Assembly: GCA_028751875.1 (NCBI GenBank) | Contig: CM054135.1 | Coordinates: 55,230,867-55,294,866 of the forward strand | From: Rapana venosa | Taxonomy: Eukaryota; Mollusca; Gastropoda; Neogastropoda; Muricidae | Direction: 5' to 3' | DNA length: 64,000 bases | In this document: in pieces, positions 10,183-20,490 of the stretch | Position numbering within the stretch: the first letter of the stretch is position 1 | How the letters are laid out: every line of letters begins with the position of its first letter | The notes under the pieces: model-generated | Seen by the model: the letters and a program-made list of their open reading frames with translations, nothing else | Told to the model about the DNA's origin: nothing | Database searches by the model: none | Translations under genes and position numbers: made by a program

Positions 10183-10283
10183 CTCCCAGGTTCAGCAATG
10201 ATGAGACTTTGGGTAGGCGACCGTTTTTACCCGTCATTAAGGCAGCCACGTTCCGACTTCGGGAACGTGTAACTGTTAAAGTC
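10183..10283 (+). mobile_element. Dispersed ~90-bp element (family D), copy 1
   Basis: Shows the order CCAGGTTCAGCAATGATGAG, then GGCGACCGTTTTTACCC, then AAGGCAGCCACGTTCCGACT and TCGGGAACGTG. Four other copies (24.63, 36.46, 39.11 and 61.57 kb) match better at the start (CTCCGAGGTTCACCAATGG). This is the most diverged copy, and its 3' end (GTAACTGTTAAAGTC) resembles the corresponding end of family E. Confidence 0.7.
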
Positions 10284-10858
10284 GCCTCTCCCAAAAATAT
10301 AAAAATAAGAGAAAACCTGTAGAAGAAGCTGATTCACAGTTGGCAGCAACTTGGATTGAACGAACATGAGAATCTGTCAAATGTCCACCAGTAAGGTCTG
10401 TATAGCATACCACACATACACAGACTGGACAGACCTTTGACATGGTTGTGATGTTGCGAAAGGCTGAAGACAAGCCAGTCTGCAGAAATCTGTCCACCAG
10501 TGCATCCCTCGTGGGTCCCCAAGACCTAGTCTACTTGGTCAAGGGACTGACTGAGTGATTGATTGAAAATACATGCCAGAAAATTATTCAATCGTTCAAT
10601 CATTAATTGATGTGTGTTTCTGTCCCAACCAACCAACCATACCTACTGTGATAAAGCCTGATCCTCCTCCTCCTCATCATTAATACCATCATCATGTCTT
10701 TGAGCTGGATCACTGACTAGGGTTTGTTTGTGGTTGGGTTGTTTTTTTAAACTAAAAAAAAATCATATTTCTAAAACATAGAACTTTGTGATTTAAAAAA
10801 AAAATCAAAACTGCTTTTCAATTTTTAAAAAATGTTTCCTTTTGTGTGTGTGTTGCAG
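10284..10858. other. Unique DNA, no gene recognised
   Basis: Single-copy-looking sequence with short AACCAACC and CTCCTC runs near 10625-10670. A 73-codon minus frame at 10276-10497 has no recognised domain or splice support. Confidence 0.45.
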
Positions 10859-10942
10859 GGGTACCTTCTTGTCGTAGAAGCCAAGTGGTCTTTCTCAGTG
10901 GGCCATAGTCATCACAAAACGGACCCATACTCCACAAGTTAG
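10859..10942 (+). CDS. Candidate 3'-terminal exon, unknown protein
   Basis: A T/GT-rich run ending GTGTGTGTTGCAG provides a good 3' splice site. Immediately after it, 27 codons stay open (GYLLVVEAKWSF... to ...DPYSTS) and end in TAG at 10940-10942. The mixed, non-repetitive residue content is unlike the surrounding artefactual frames, but 27 codons open by chance is not rare. No start codon, no matching upstream exon and no recognised domain. It could equally be noncoding. Confidence 0.22.
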   Translation, partial: GYLLVVEAKWSFSVGHSHHKTDPYSTS

Positions 10943-11212
10943 AGGTTACTATGTGAACGCTTTTCCTCATCACCTTTGTATCATCTCCAACAGAAGAGGA
11001 CAAGTAGGCCATCTGAGGACTGATAATTATCATCCTCAAGTTTTATCCTATAGGTCATATACTATTGCAAGGAACAAAGGGCCACAAAGCAATGAGGTCT
11101 GCCACTCGAGCACTGTAAATTGTAATGTAATGGAAGATAGCAATGTCTTCAATGGAAAGATAAAAAGCAAACCTTCACCTTCCTTGTGATTCAGAAAGAA
11201 AGAAAAAAGCTG

Positions 11213-11425
11213 TTTAAAGCAGGGCAAGCAGCCCTGTTGACTGTGCGCTTGCGGGCACAAGGATTCGTTGCATTCGGAAAGGGGTAAAGAAACAACAGAA
11301 ACTACCCAGCCAACAACTAGGCCAGTGATAGCTTGCTTACCCACCAGGCAAAATCCATGACCACTGTGACCTGCCCTAGCTGGCAAAAAACAGCTGCTGT
11401 TTTCTGTGATTTCGTGTATTAAAAA
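11213..11425 (+). repeat. Dispersed repeat (family H), copy 2
   Basis: Colinear with 3290-3470: GTTTAAAG, AAAGAAACAACAGA, AGCCAA and TTTTCTGTGATTTCG. A 174-codon minus-strand frame (11048-11572) covers this repeat. I do not call it because no domain is recognisable and part of it is the repeat itself. Confidence 0.45.
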
Positions 11426-11656
11426 GCATGACTGAGTTTGCAGTATGCCACTTTTATCATCATCACTTGAAAAGGAAAGAAAAGAAACAGCACAACCCTG
11501 TTGAGGTTTGTTGAAATGGTGGTTTGTTGAAGCTAGGACCACCGGATACCCTTTTTGACTTTTTATATACAATGCTGAAAGAAAAACATTTCGTCCAGTT
11601 ATTTATTTGTTCCATAAGCTAATTCGTGTAAAATGAAGAGACAAACATGACACTTT

Positions 11657-11951
11657 TTGTATAAAGCATTTCCACTGATAGGAGCTGTCATCCATTGTCC
11701 TTATGAAAACTTTTGCTGGACAATCGATATATTATTTGAATTGACATGGATGGAGCCTGAAGAGGAGCGGGGGCATGTTCACTTCAGAACTAGTCAGAAT
11801 GGTCTGCTGCAGATAATAACTCTCTGTTTTTCGTCGCCACATGAACAGTACAGATTCCACATCATTATAATTATTGGGTCCTGCTGTCTCAGCTTTAAAA
11901 TCAATGAAGTGACGTCAACTTCTTTTACAAGGCATCAACATTTTGCTTCCG
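11657..11951 (+). CDS. Candidate exon ending at a strong 5' splice site
   Basis: An open frame of about 98 codons from a TTG/ATG-like start (the first true ATG is internal, near 11748) reads through ...WMEPEEERGHVHF... to ...TRHQHFAS and is then cut by CCG|GTAAGT at 11951/11952, a perfect donor consensus. It shows no signal peptide, and a short Ile run sits near residue 71. No homologue is recognised. The donor is the main support; without an acceptor or expression data this could be chance or a UTR exon. Confidence 0.22.
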
Positions 11952-11972
11952 GTAAGTAGAGTTTGTTGTTGT

Positions 11973-11974
<2 letters not shown>

Positions 11975-12016
<42 letters not shown>

Positions 12017-12165
12017 TTGCTTCCTTTGCTTGCTTGCTTCATTTACCCAGCTGCGTGCCCAGTCTCTTACATTTTCCATCTTCCATACCTCTCTCTCTCT
12101 CTCTCTCTCTTTCTCCCTATCTCTCTCTGTCTCTGTCGCTCTCTCTCTCTCTTCCTCCCTCTCTC
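11975..12165. repeat. (GT)n/(GC)n and (CT)n arrays
   Basis: GT dinucleotides ending in GCGCGCGC (about 11981-12014), short unique sequence, then CT arrays with TCTCTGTCT variants (12091-12160). Confidence 0.95.
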
Positions 12166-12429
12166 CCTTCAGCAAACCGACCGAGAACCCCATGATTCAT
12201 TCATTCTACCTGGAGACCATTTCCTCTGTGCAGTTTCGGCCAACCATGACCGCTATCACGAGCAGTTATCTCCCTTGTCAGCCCAGCCGATAGATTCCTG
12301 TGCAGGGAGATAGATTAGGGGGCAGACTGATCTCTTTCCTTTGAGGCCAGGACAGACCAAAGCGGAGAGGTAGGGGGAAGATCACAGGGCTCTTCTCTCC
12401 CATAGGCCAGCGGTCAGAATGAGGCAAGG

Positions 12430-12460
12430 GGGAGGAGGGGGGGGGGGGGGGGGGGGGGGT
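12430..12460. repeat. Poly-G tract
   Basis: About 25 G residues after a GGGGGAGGAG lead-in. Confidence 0.95.
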
Positions 12461-12611
12461 TCCACAGAGTCTCTAGGGGATTCGGATCCTCTGGAAGTGA
12501 CAGAAGCACATTAGTCTGATGTAATGTTTGTGGGAATGGTGTGTTGTTGGGCGTTCCGCAGTGGAAGCACTTTGGGTGGGACGTCTATAATAACATGCAC
12601 TATGTGTCTCC

Positions 12612-12652
12612 CTCGCTCATCCCACCTGGGAATCACCGTGAGACTGTGAATG
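12612..12652 (+). repeat. Dispersed repeat fragment (family G)
   Basis: CTCATCCCACCTGGGAATCA followed by CCGTGA and ACTGTG. The same string with CCGTGACACTGTG occurs at about 56764-56794, and a shorter match CTCATCCCACCTGGGAATGA at 1066-1085. Three copies over 56 kb indicate an interspersed repeat, type unknown. Confidence 0.6.
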
Positions 12653-12781
12653 CAGGCTGGATGGCAAGATGGCGTTGTTGTTTGATGGATTGATTTACTG
12701 GTGTGCGACTGAGGGCAAGATTGAAGAAGAAGCCACCCTTGTGCTTAGTTTGGACCATCAATAAAAAAAAAAAGTCTGTTT

Positions 12782-12851
12782 GCTCTCTCTTTCTCTCTCT
12801 ACCACCATTGTGCTTAATTTGTCCCCCCCCCCCTTCAATATAAAAAGGGTT

Positions 12852-12882
<31 letters not shown>

Positions 12883-12935
12883 TCCTCTCTCTGTCTCTCT
12901 CAGCCTCGCTGTCTTTGTCTCTCTGTCTGTCTGTG
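12782..12935. repeat. (CT)n-rich tract
   Basis: CT dinucleotides with TCTGTC variants and a short poly-C. The Leu/Ser-rich plus frame is an artefact. Confidence 0.95.
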
Positions 12936-13224
12936 TTCCACATCCCCCTCTTTGTCTGTCTGCGTTCTCACCTCTCCCCTCCTCCCCTTACCATATCATG
13001 TTCATACAAACCATTACATCTAAACCATATTATATTCCTACATATTAACCTGTACCCTGTACCCAAAAAAAAAAAAAAAAAGCAATGCCACTTTGTTTTT
13101 CTAAGGCTGTATCCAAATAATCAAGTTGCCTCCCCTACTTTCTGGGAGTTGACCTATTACCAGTTTACAGGGCATGCACCAGATGGAATGGCAGAGGTAG
13201 TGGTGCATTGTGTTCTGTTGCAGA

Positions 13225-13290
13225 CAGAGAGAGAGAGAGAGAGGGAGAGAGAGAGAGAGAAGAGGGAGAGAGAGAAGAGATGGATGGTGG
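13225..13290. repeat. (GA)n array
   Basis: GA repeat with GGG interruptions, followed by G/A-rich unique DNA and a poly-G tract at about 13421-13447. Confidence 0.95.
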
Positions 13291-13559
13291 TAGTAAGAGG
13301 AATAGGACAGGATGTGGACAAAGGAGGGGAGAGGGGGTGGGCTAGCAAGGGAAGAAGGTTGGGGAGGAGATGTAATGGTGAGAGTTAGACTAAGAAAGTG
13401 TGTGTTATGGGGGTGGGGGTGCGGGGGGGGGGGGGGGGGGGGGGGGGTTAGAATAATAGAAGCCAAGTTTAGTTAGAGAATGAAGAAGAGATGGAGGAAA
13501 TGTATAGGGGACAGAGAGAGGGAAAGGTGGAAAACAGAGAAAACTGTAGAAAGAGAAGA

Positions 13560-13587
13560 AGGGCTTAGAGAGAGAGAAGGGCATGGG

Positions 13588-13621
<34 letters not shown>

Positions 13622-13952
13622 GAGAGAGAGAGAGAGAGAGAGAGAAGGGCATGGGGAGAGAGAGAAGGGCATGGAGAGAGAGAAGGGCATGAAGAGAGGA
13701 GAGAGAGAGAGAGAAGGGCATGGAAGAGAGAGAAGGGCATGAAGAGAGGAGAGAGAGAGAGAGAGGAGGGATGAGAGAGAGAGGGCATGAAGAGAGAGAG
13801 AGAGAGAGAAGGGCATGGAGAGAGAGAAGGGCATGAAGAGAGAGAGAGAGAGGAGAGAGAGGAGAGAGAGAGGAGAGAGAGGAGAGAGAGAGGAGAAGGG
13901 CATGGAGAGAGAAAGAGAGAGAAGGAGAGAGAGAGAGAGAGAGAGAGAGAAG
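13560..13952. repeat. GA array with an AAGGGCATG-containing variant unit
   Basis: (GA)n in which AGAAGGGCATGGAGAGAG or AGAAGGGCATGAAGAGAG recurs about nine times at irregular spacing, so the array is a minisatellite growing inside a microsatellite. Both strands are open for over 100 codons (Glu/Arg or Ser/Leu). No gene. Confidence 0.95.
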
Positions 13953-14084
13953 ACAGCCAGACAGACCACTATACAGAAACTTCTTCTTCAGTGCTCAGAC
14001 AGCATCTCTACAGAAACAGAACAGAAAGAGCGCCCAGAGAAAGAGAGCGATCAGCCAGCCTCCAGGAAAACACATGTAGGCTAG

Positions 14085-14335
14085 CTAGCATGGAGGAGGA
14101 ACAGAACAGAGCGCTTTTAATTGTCTGACATTTGGCACAATGGCGCCACACTCTCCCCGCCAGCGGCTAATGGCCGTCCCCTGTGCGATAAGCCGCTTCG
14201 AGCTCCACCTGCCGGAGAATGGCAAAGAGCCCCAGTGTGTAAAGGGAGATAACAGGAGCCTTTGTTTTCTGTGCGGGGCTGTTCTAATTCTGTGCGTGGC
14301 TGCTGTCTGTATAAAGTGTGTGGAGAATACCTCTC
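14085..14335. promoter_or_regulatory. Motif-dense unique block, possible cis-regulatory element
   Basis: Complex, balanced-composition sequence wedged between GA and T-rich arrays. Within 27 bases lie TTAATTG (14117-14123, homeodomain-type), CTGACA (14125-14130, Meis/Tgif-type), TTGGCA (14132-14137, NFI half site) and ACAATGG (14137-14143, Sox-type). A 122-codon plus frame exists but gives no recognisable protein and runs into a T-rich tract, so I favour noncoding. Conservation is untested. Confidence 0.25.
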
Positions 14336-14485
14336 CTGGAATGTTTCGCTTTTTCTTCCTTTTTTTGTTGTTGCTTTTTTTTTCTTTTCTATCTTTGTTT
14401 CTCTTCTTTTTCTTTTTTTTTTTTTCTTTTGTCTTTGTGAGTCTTTGTAAAGACATCTTGGTTGGTCTTTTGGTCTTTTGGTCTG

Positions 14486-14602
14486 TTATATATATATATA
14501 TAACTTGACTGTCAATCTTGTCATAGTCAGTTTCAATGTTTTCGTATATATATATAACTTGACTGTCAATCTTGTCATAGTCAGTTTCAATGTTTTCGTT
14601 CT
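14486..14602. repeat. ~59-bp tandem duplication with (TA)n
   Basis: TATATATAACTTGACTGTCA followed by ATCTTGTCATAGTCAG and TTTCAATGTTTTCGT appears twice back to back with no differences in the non-TA part, so the duplication is recent. Confidence 0.95.
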
Positions 14603-14619
14603 TCCTTGTATTATGTTTG

Positions 14620-14621
<2 letters not shown>

Positions 14622-14676
<55 letters not shown>
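14622..14676. repeat. (CA)n(GA)n compound microsatellite
   Basis: About nine CA then about 18 GA units. Confidence 0.97.
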
Positions 14677-14678
<2 letters not shown>

Positions 14679-14817
14679 GGAGGTTAAAGTGGCCGCCATT
14701 ACATGTCTCATGATGGGAAACGAAATGGCGTTTCCTACATCTGAATAACACTTGTCGGTCACACACTTCCCTGACCTTATGACCTATTGACCTCTGCCCT
14801 TCCCCTGCAGAGTAGAG

Positions 14818-14925
14818 CCCCCCCCCCCCCCCCTTTTTTTTTTCCCCCTCCCTCTTTATACCCCCATCCTCTCGCATCCTCCCTGTCCCCCTCCCCGCAC
14901 TCCTCCCCCCCCCCCCCCCCCCTCC
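14818..14925. repeat. Poly-C and C/T-rich field
   Basis: C-runs at 14818-14833 and 14906-14921 with CCCTCC between them. The next 15000-15235 holds unique DNA without recognised features. Confidence 0.93.
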
Positions 14926-15239
14926 TCTACTTAGAATAGTCATAATTATGGTCAAGACAATAATGCTTCTATTCTAGGACTGTGGCTTATATAGTGCACG
15001 CATTCTATTTCTATTCATTCCGCATTCATCAGTTCCATGACTGCTATACTGGGTTATGTAGGGGAGTCAGATATAGGCCAGATAGAGAGTACAGTACAGA
15101 CACAAATTATGTGTTTTTTGTACGTAATTTTATTGTGCACGCGTGAATGTATGGTTGGGCAGTACACAGATGCACTGTTGTGAGCAGTCATAATCATATA
15201 TGTGTGGAGTGTCTCTTGGTTTTGCTGCCTGTCTTTTTT

Positions 15240-15328
15240 CTGTCTTTCCAGGTTCTTTGTCTTTCCTGACTCTGTACTTTCCTGACTCTGTCCTTTCCTG
15301 ACTCTGTACTTTCCTGACTCTGTTCTTT
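15240..15328. repeat. 17/16-bp minisatellite (TTTCCTGACTCTGTAC)
   Basis: Five near-identical units with last-base variants (TAC, TCC, TTC) preceded by TCTTTCC-type half units. The minus strand reads as a repeating SGKYRVRK-like peptide, which is an artefact. Confidence 0.93.
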
Positions 15329-15469
15329 CCTGTTTTTGAGATAGTAGTTCCATGCAATATGTAACACTTTCATGTACTTCTCATGGGGCTTTGAAATACA
15401 CTTTACATTGCCTTAACTTAACTTATCTTGCCTCTCTTTCTATCCCTCTGTAAACCTGCCCTTCTGTTT

Positions 15470-15710
15470 GTTTGTTTGTCTGTCTGTCTGTTTGTCTCGA
15501 TCTCTCTGTCTCTGTCGCTGTCTCTTCTCACACACCGCACGTTGCGCACCCCCCTTCCCCCGCACCCCCCCCCCCCCCACACACACACACACATAATAAT
15601 CTAATATCACAACTTGTGAAAAGAAGTTAAATGAATTTGAAAACAAACACATATTTATCACATGCACACTTCCTAACCCCACCCCCCCCCCCCCCCCCCC
15701 CCCCCCCCTC
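15470..15710. repeat. TGTC, poly-C and CA arrays
   Basis: (TTTG)(TCTG)n near 15464-15500, C-runs and (CA)n near 15566-15593, and another C-run at about 15681-15708. Confidence 0.93.
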
Positions 15711-15924
15711 ACTGCAAATAGCCCATGACGTTGTTATTAGCAGCATTTGTTAAGGAAATAAGAAACGACCAGTTGGAAGGGGCCGGGGAGGAGGCGAGGG
15801 GGAAGAGTTGAAGGAATAGAAGGTAATAATATAAAGGATATCAAATATGAAGAACTAGGAAACAGCCTCGCAGACGCATGCATAGCAGGCAGGCAGGCAG
15901 GCACAGTGCATGCAGCCAGCATCC

Positions 15925-16025
15925 ATCCATTTCCATAATGCCAGCTTTATTTATTGGGCAGGTGGCGTTCCGTTCTGCTGCAGTCTGCAGGTGACCGTTT
16001 CCTCCCTCCCTCCCTGCCCTAGCCT
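15925..16025. promoter_or_regulatory. Motif-dense block with two CAGGTG E-boxes
   Basis: TTTATTTATTGG (15946-15957), GGCAGGTGGCG with E-box CAGGTG at 15959-15964, and a second E-box CAGGTG at 15988-15993 inside CTGCAGTCTGCAGGTGACC. CAGGTG is the preferred Snail/E-protein core. Non-repetitive, no open frame. Regulatory role is inference only. Confidence 0.2.
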
Positions 16026-16317
16026 GCACACAGTCATAATAATGCAATATCCCCCCCCCCCCCCCCCCTCCCCTTAGGCTACAGAAAGAGCGAGAGAGAG
16101 ACAGAGTGACAGACAGTCAGACAGACAGAGAACAATGAACAAACAAATTTTATTTATAGAGGGTTATAGAATAAGCAGAACAATAGCTTAAAATTTTGTG
16201 TTTAAACATCCAGCCCTTTTGGGGAAAAAAGCAAAGCAAAAAGAAAACGAAAGTTATTAACATGCAATACATAGTATGAAGAATAATCTAAAGAAAGAAA
16301 GAAAGAATACATAGAGA

Positions 16318-16356
16318 CAGAGAGAGAGAGAGAGGGGGGGGGAGTGAGAGAGAGAT

Positions 16357-16399
<43 letters not shown>

Positions 16400-16470
16400 A
16401 GGGAGAGAGAGAGAGAAGGGAGAGAGTTAGAGAGGGAGAGAGATGGAGAGAGTTAGAGAGAGAGAGCGAT
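16318..16470. repeat. (GA)n field
   Basis: GA repeat with GGG and AGTTAGAGA variants. The region 16130-16310 upstream is AT-rich without features. Confidence 0.95.
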
Positions 16471-16643
16471 TCAAATAGACCTCATAAGACCATTATGAAG
16501 GGAGATATCAACAATCCAATAGATAAAGTCAGACTGTGTGGGCATCATACATTCCATGCTTGAAAAACCAATCCATAGCAACCAGCGCCTTGCTGCCGGC
16601 AAAATTCAGCTATATATAGATACTTACTCTCTCGACAAAGTGC

Positions 16644-16682
16644 AACACACACACAAACACACTCACACACACACACATACAC

Positions 16683-16759
<77 letters not shown>
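16644..16759. repeat. Long (CA)n microsatellite
   Basis: More than 50 CA units with a few CAAA, CTCA, CATA and CG variants at the left end and a pure right part. Confidence 0.98.
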
Positions 16760-16761
<2 letters not shown>

Positions 16762-17130
16762 GGGAAACAAGGAAAATGGCCACTGCACTCTTGCAATAAT
16801 GTTATGTGATACTAGTTTATATGGCAGCGCAACATGATCTAGTGGCAGTAGTGTTCCTGTTTTACTGTCACACAATGCTACCTGTGTGATGTGTTTGTAA
16901 TACACAGTGATGTTGTTGTGTCATGATAGTGTCGCCATGTATTATATTGTCATGGTGGCTGACGTGACGTCATTGGGTATCATGTTGCATACGATGTTAT
17001 CATTTAACAGTCAGTCATTATTTCTTTTTTCTTTTTTTTCCATAATTGTGTAAGGTCATGTTAGTTCTGTGCTGTACAAAACACCTGTAGGTATGTTACA
17101 AGCCTCGATATACCTTAAGTTTTAGAAACA
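16760..17130. other. Unique DNA, nothing recognised
   Basis: Low-repeat sequence with several GT-rich and GACGT segments (GGCTGACGTGACGTCATTGG near 16958). The latter contains a TGACGTCA CRE-type octamer. Confidence 0.4.
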
Positions 17131-17139
17131 AGCAAATAC

Positions 17140-17375
17140 CCCCCCCAAAAAAAACCACCCCAAACAAACAAAAAAACAACAACCACACAACCAACAATAA
17201 CAACAAAAATCAACAAACAACAACCCAAACAAACAACAACAACAAAACAATAAACAAACAAAAACCCCAAACAAACACAAAAAAACCAACAACAAAAAAG
17301 AAGAAGAAAAAAAAAAAACAAAACAAAAACAAACTAAAAGAACCCCAAAACCAACAGAACCCCCCCTCACCCCCG

Positions 17376-17420
<45 letters not shown>

Positions 17421-17422
17421 TT
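17140..17422. repeat. A/C-rich (CAA)n field ending in a ~47-base poly-C
   Basis: AACAAACAACAAC-type sequence followed by C-runs (17375-17420). Minus-strand Phe/Val/Gly frames are artefacts. Confidence 0.95.
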
Positions 17423-17704
17423 CCCCCTTCCCAAACCAACAGTATTTTAAAAACCCCACCTGAAACAGAACTCTAAACAGGCCTGTCCCATTTACTTTTC
17501 TTACATGACAGTTTAAGCATGTTGAAATTTTTAAAGCATGCATTTTATGCATGATATAATCCTGTGGGTATCATTTTGCCATATATTTCAACTTTGCAAC
17601 TAACACATGACAGAGAGTACAACTGCAAGGAAAGCGGATCAGCTAGCTAGCTGTCCGTGCTTTTATTTGACGACACAGGGATGTTGACAAAAGGGTGGGG
17701 AATC

Positions 17705-17746
17705 CCTGACTGGAGCACTTTTCACTTCACTTCACTTCACTTCACG
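17705..17746. repeat. (TTCAC)n pentanucleotide repeat
   Basis: Five TTCAC units then CGTTCGTTC. Confidence 0.93.
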
Positions 17747-17749
17747 TTC

Positions 17750-18990
17750 GTTCTTCGTATCCTGGTGAATTATGACCCCCCATAAACTTACACATGCAAA
17801 CATTCCTCAACAGTACTTTCTGTACGGAAAGGTAGGTAGGTGAACGCCTGAATATGTTGGGTATTTTGATGTGATGTGCACGCTTGTTGGGCAGAGGATT
17901 GGAGAACGTTCATGCATGGACATTAATGACATTTTTTCACTCGTAAGCTTATTGCCCCAAAATGGCCGGAGAAAGATCTTCTGAATGTTGATCCCAGTTT
18001 TTTTAAAACAAAATTTTATTCCAAGAAAATCATACACATACACACTTGTAATAGAGCAGCAACAAGCTAAAAGCTGATAATGTGCTCAACAACAATGACA
18101 AGTTCAGTTTAACATATGGCAGCTGGTAGGCATCAATTTATTCAAACTGTAAATGTGAATTTTTAAAACCTCTTTGATAACATATATTACTTTAAATCGT
18201 CCGTTTAAAAGTCACTGCACAGATATTTTGTAATGGAAAAGTAAGATCAAAATGTAGAAACAAAATAGACATACATGAAAAAGAAAAGTAGGCAGTAGGA
18301 AAGAATAAGAGCGTGCAAGGAAATAAATGAGCAGAGGCAGAGAAAGATGGCGAACCCCTTTGGCATTGTGTAGGGCTCCTAACGGTGATGGAAACAGGTA
18401 ACAACAGGTAACAACAGGTTACAGGTTATCGCAAAAAAGGTTCTCTCCACCCTCCCTTCTAAAGGGCAGTTGGATGGTTACATTAACTTGAGTCAGGTTA
18501 CACTGCCAAAAAGAACTGTAGATGATGACGTAAATTTCTTTTCTTCTTTTCCTTTTGTCAAAGAAATGGGGTTTAGATGATAATGAAATATTTCAAGAAG
18601 TTGCCTCGAGAACAAAAAGCAAACCACCACCCATAAAAAGCAACAACAACAAAAGCACACCAAAAGTGAAGGTGGAAAAAGGCACGGGATGTTGAGAGAA
18701 AGTGCTGTGTGGTCAACACGCGCGAGGAAGAAGCTTGCAGGCGAACTTTGTGGTATCCCTGCCATACAGTCCAGCCACAACTGCAGGACATCTAGCGTGC
18801 AGTGTTAGATTCCAGGATTGTGAGGGTCAGTAGTCCAAGTGTGAAGGCCGATACAGGGGCAAAAGATGATTCCTTATTGGCGGACTGTTGGATTCGTGAG
18901 AGACCCATGCCCTGTTTGCCAATAGTCTCTGGGATGTGGAACAGGCAGCAATGATCAGCAGGTCCTGACAGATGACAAAGAAGGGTACGT
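17750..18990. other. 1.2-kb largely unique stretch without a supported gene
   Basis: Contains a short ACAACAGGTAAC duplication near 18397-18418 but no repeat family seen elsewhere. Several 70-95 codon frames on the minus strand lack recognisable domains and splice sites. I see no gene, though a short exon could hide here. Confidence 0.4.
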
Positions 18991-19007
18991 GAATGGGGAT
19001 ACTGAAT

Positions 19008-19205
19008 CTGACTTGGATATAGGCCAACTGTGACATAGATATGGGCCAAATGTGACATGGATATGGGCCAACTCTGGCATGGATATGGGCCAAATGTGAC
19101 ACGGATATGGGCCAAATGTAACATGGCTTTGGGCCAACTGTGACATGGGTATCAGCTGACTCTGGCATGGATAGGAGCCAACTGTGACATGGATATCGTC
19201 CAGAG
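19008..19205. repeat. 22-bp minisatellite, about nine copies
   Basis: The unit ATGGATATGGGCCAAATGTGAC varies at a few positions (CAACTCTGGC and CAACTGTGAC alternates). Copies 7-8 are diverged (GTATCAGCTGACTC). Because 22 is not a multiple of three the minus-strand frame rotates through three readings of the same unit, which confirms it is not coding. Confidence 0.95.
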
Positions 19206-19354
19206 TCATTCAATTTGCCTATCAGTGAAGTGCATCACTATAAATCAAGGACTCCTGTGACACACACACACAGTCCTGTGCCCTGGGGCATAATTATCAT
19301 ATCATGTATCCTTTCCTTGACTAGTCAGCCGTGGACCTTCTGATTTTCCCGTCT

Positions 19355-19480
19355 CTCAACCTTTCCCAAATTCTCTGGGATCTGCTTGACCTCGGGAATC
19401 TACCGAATGAAGCATGGGATCTCTTGAATCTGGCATGTTCGGGATCTCTTGGATCTGGCATATCCTTTACATCTGATTTC
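19355..19480. repeat. Degenerate ~25-bp GGGATCTCTTGAATCTGGCA repeat
   Basis: TGGGATCTGCTTGACCTCGG, GGGATCTCTTGAATCTGGCA and GGGATCTCTTGGATCTGGCA follow each other. Divergence is high at the left edge. The 62-codon plus frame over it is not called. Confidence 0.8.
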
Positions 19481-19661
19481 CCGTCAGTTGGCCTACCTTT
19501 AATCCTGAAGAAGATTTGAAATAAACCGAAAATTTGTTATGCCAAACACTTTGTTGTTGTGTTTTTACTTGTTTCATCTTACATCTGATGTTCATGAAGT
19601 CTGATGACTGTATAGACCTTATGATTTATTTATTTGTTTATTCATTTATTTATTTATACTT

Positions 19662-19750
19662 TTATTTCGAGGATCATGGATTGAGCGCTACTGAGCTTTT
19701 TTGCATCTAGTCCCCGTGTGTATGCGGTTTTATCAATTTTGTCATGATTG
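19662..19750 (-). mobile_element. Family A SINE, 3' fragment
   Basis: Read on the plus strand: TTTATTTCGAGGATCATGGA, TGAGCGCTACTGAGCTTTTT, TGCATCTAGTCCCCGTGTGT and ATGCGGTTTTATCAATTTTG. Only the last ~90 bases of the element are present. Confidence 0.9.
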
Positions 19751-19904
19751 AACGTGTCAAGAGATGTACCGACCTGGAGATATGTATGGAACAAGAGTGT
19801 ATTAAGCCCTTCCTCTCTTCTCCCCTACTGCACATTGTACCGAGGCAAGGGGTTGCATGCTGTGTAATATAAGGTTCCCTGGGAAAGGGAGGGAGGGAGC
19901 GATG

Positions 19905-20008
19905 TGTGGCCAGGAGGCTGACTGATGATGGCACAGCGCTGCTGATTGCAGCTGTTTATTGTGCTGATGCAAAATTGAACAGGACCATAAATCAGTGCCC
20001 ATGTTGGG
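19905..20008. promoter_or_regulatory. Candidate enhancer-like motif cluster
   Basis: Within about 50 bases: E-box CAGCTG (19949-19954), forkhead-type TGTTTATT (19953-19960), octamer-like ATGCAAAA (19967-19974) and CCATAAATCA (19985-19994), whose complement TGATTTATGG matches the Pbx-Hox composite site. The block is unique and complex, sitting between unique DNA and poly-G. The site matches are direct; function and conservation are inference. Confidence 0.3.
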
Positions 20009-20009
20009 T

Positions 20010-20040
<31 letters not shown>
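20009..20040. repeat. Poly-G tract
   Basis: About 30 G residues interrupted by one T at the start. Confidence 0.95.
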
Positions 20041-20119
20041 AGAAATCCTATCCTTTGGTGCTTGCTGAGTGAGGGACAGTATCAGTGCTGATGTTTGTCA
20101 CTACTGGATGAAATTGTGA

Positions 20120-20335
20120 TAAAACACACACGCGTGCACACACTCTGACACGCTCAAATATAGGCACGCACACATGCACGCGCACGGGCACACATACATA
20201 TATGTGTGTGTAAATACCCCCCCCCCCCCCCCCCTCCCTCTTTCTTTCTCTCCCTCCATTCCCCCTCAGTCTTCCCCACTCCCGCCCCTTGTCTCACCTC
20301 TTTATCCCCCCATGCCCCCCCCCCCCCCCCTCCCT
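20120..20335. repeat. (CA)n, poly-C and C/T-rich tracts
   Basis: CA/CG alternation with CACGCG at 20125-20215, C-runs at about 20217-20234 and 20316-20330. The Pro/Ser frame is an artefact. Confidence 0.92.
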
Positions 20336-20490
20336 GTTATAATTATTCGTCCATACAGTGTAGCAAGTAGCCTAGCAGTGTATAAAGGCCCCCATAGTTC
20401 ATCGCCCCTTGGTATCCTGTTATTAGCCCATAAGCATGGAGTACATGCTGACCGTCATCATGCCATAAATTAGAGAGTTCTGTAAAGGAT
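20336..20490. other. Unique block with Hox-type AT sites
   Basis: Contains ATAATTAT (20339-20346), TATAAAGGCCCCC, TTATTAGCCCATAAG and GCCATAAATTAG. No open frame of note. Might be regulatory, unproven. Confidence 0.2.

Noticed and set aside
11048..11572. 174-codon minus-strand open frame of ordinary composition
   Set aside because: No recognised domain, no splice support, and it overlaps a dispersed repeat (family H). Kept as a note only.
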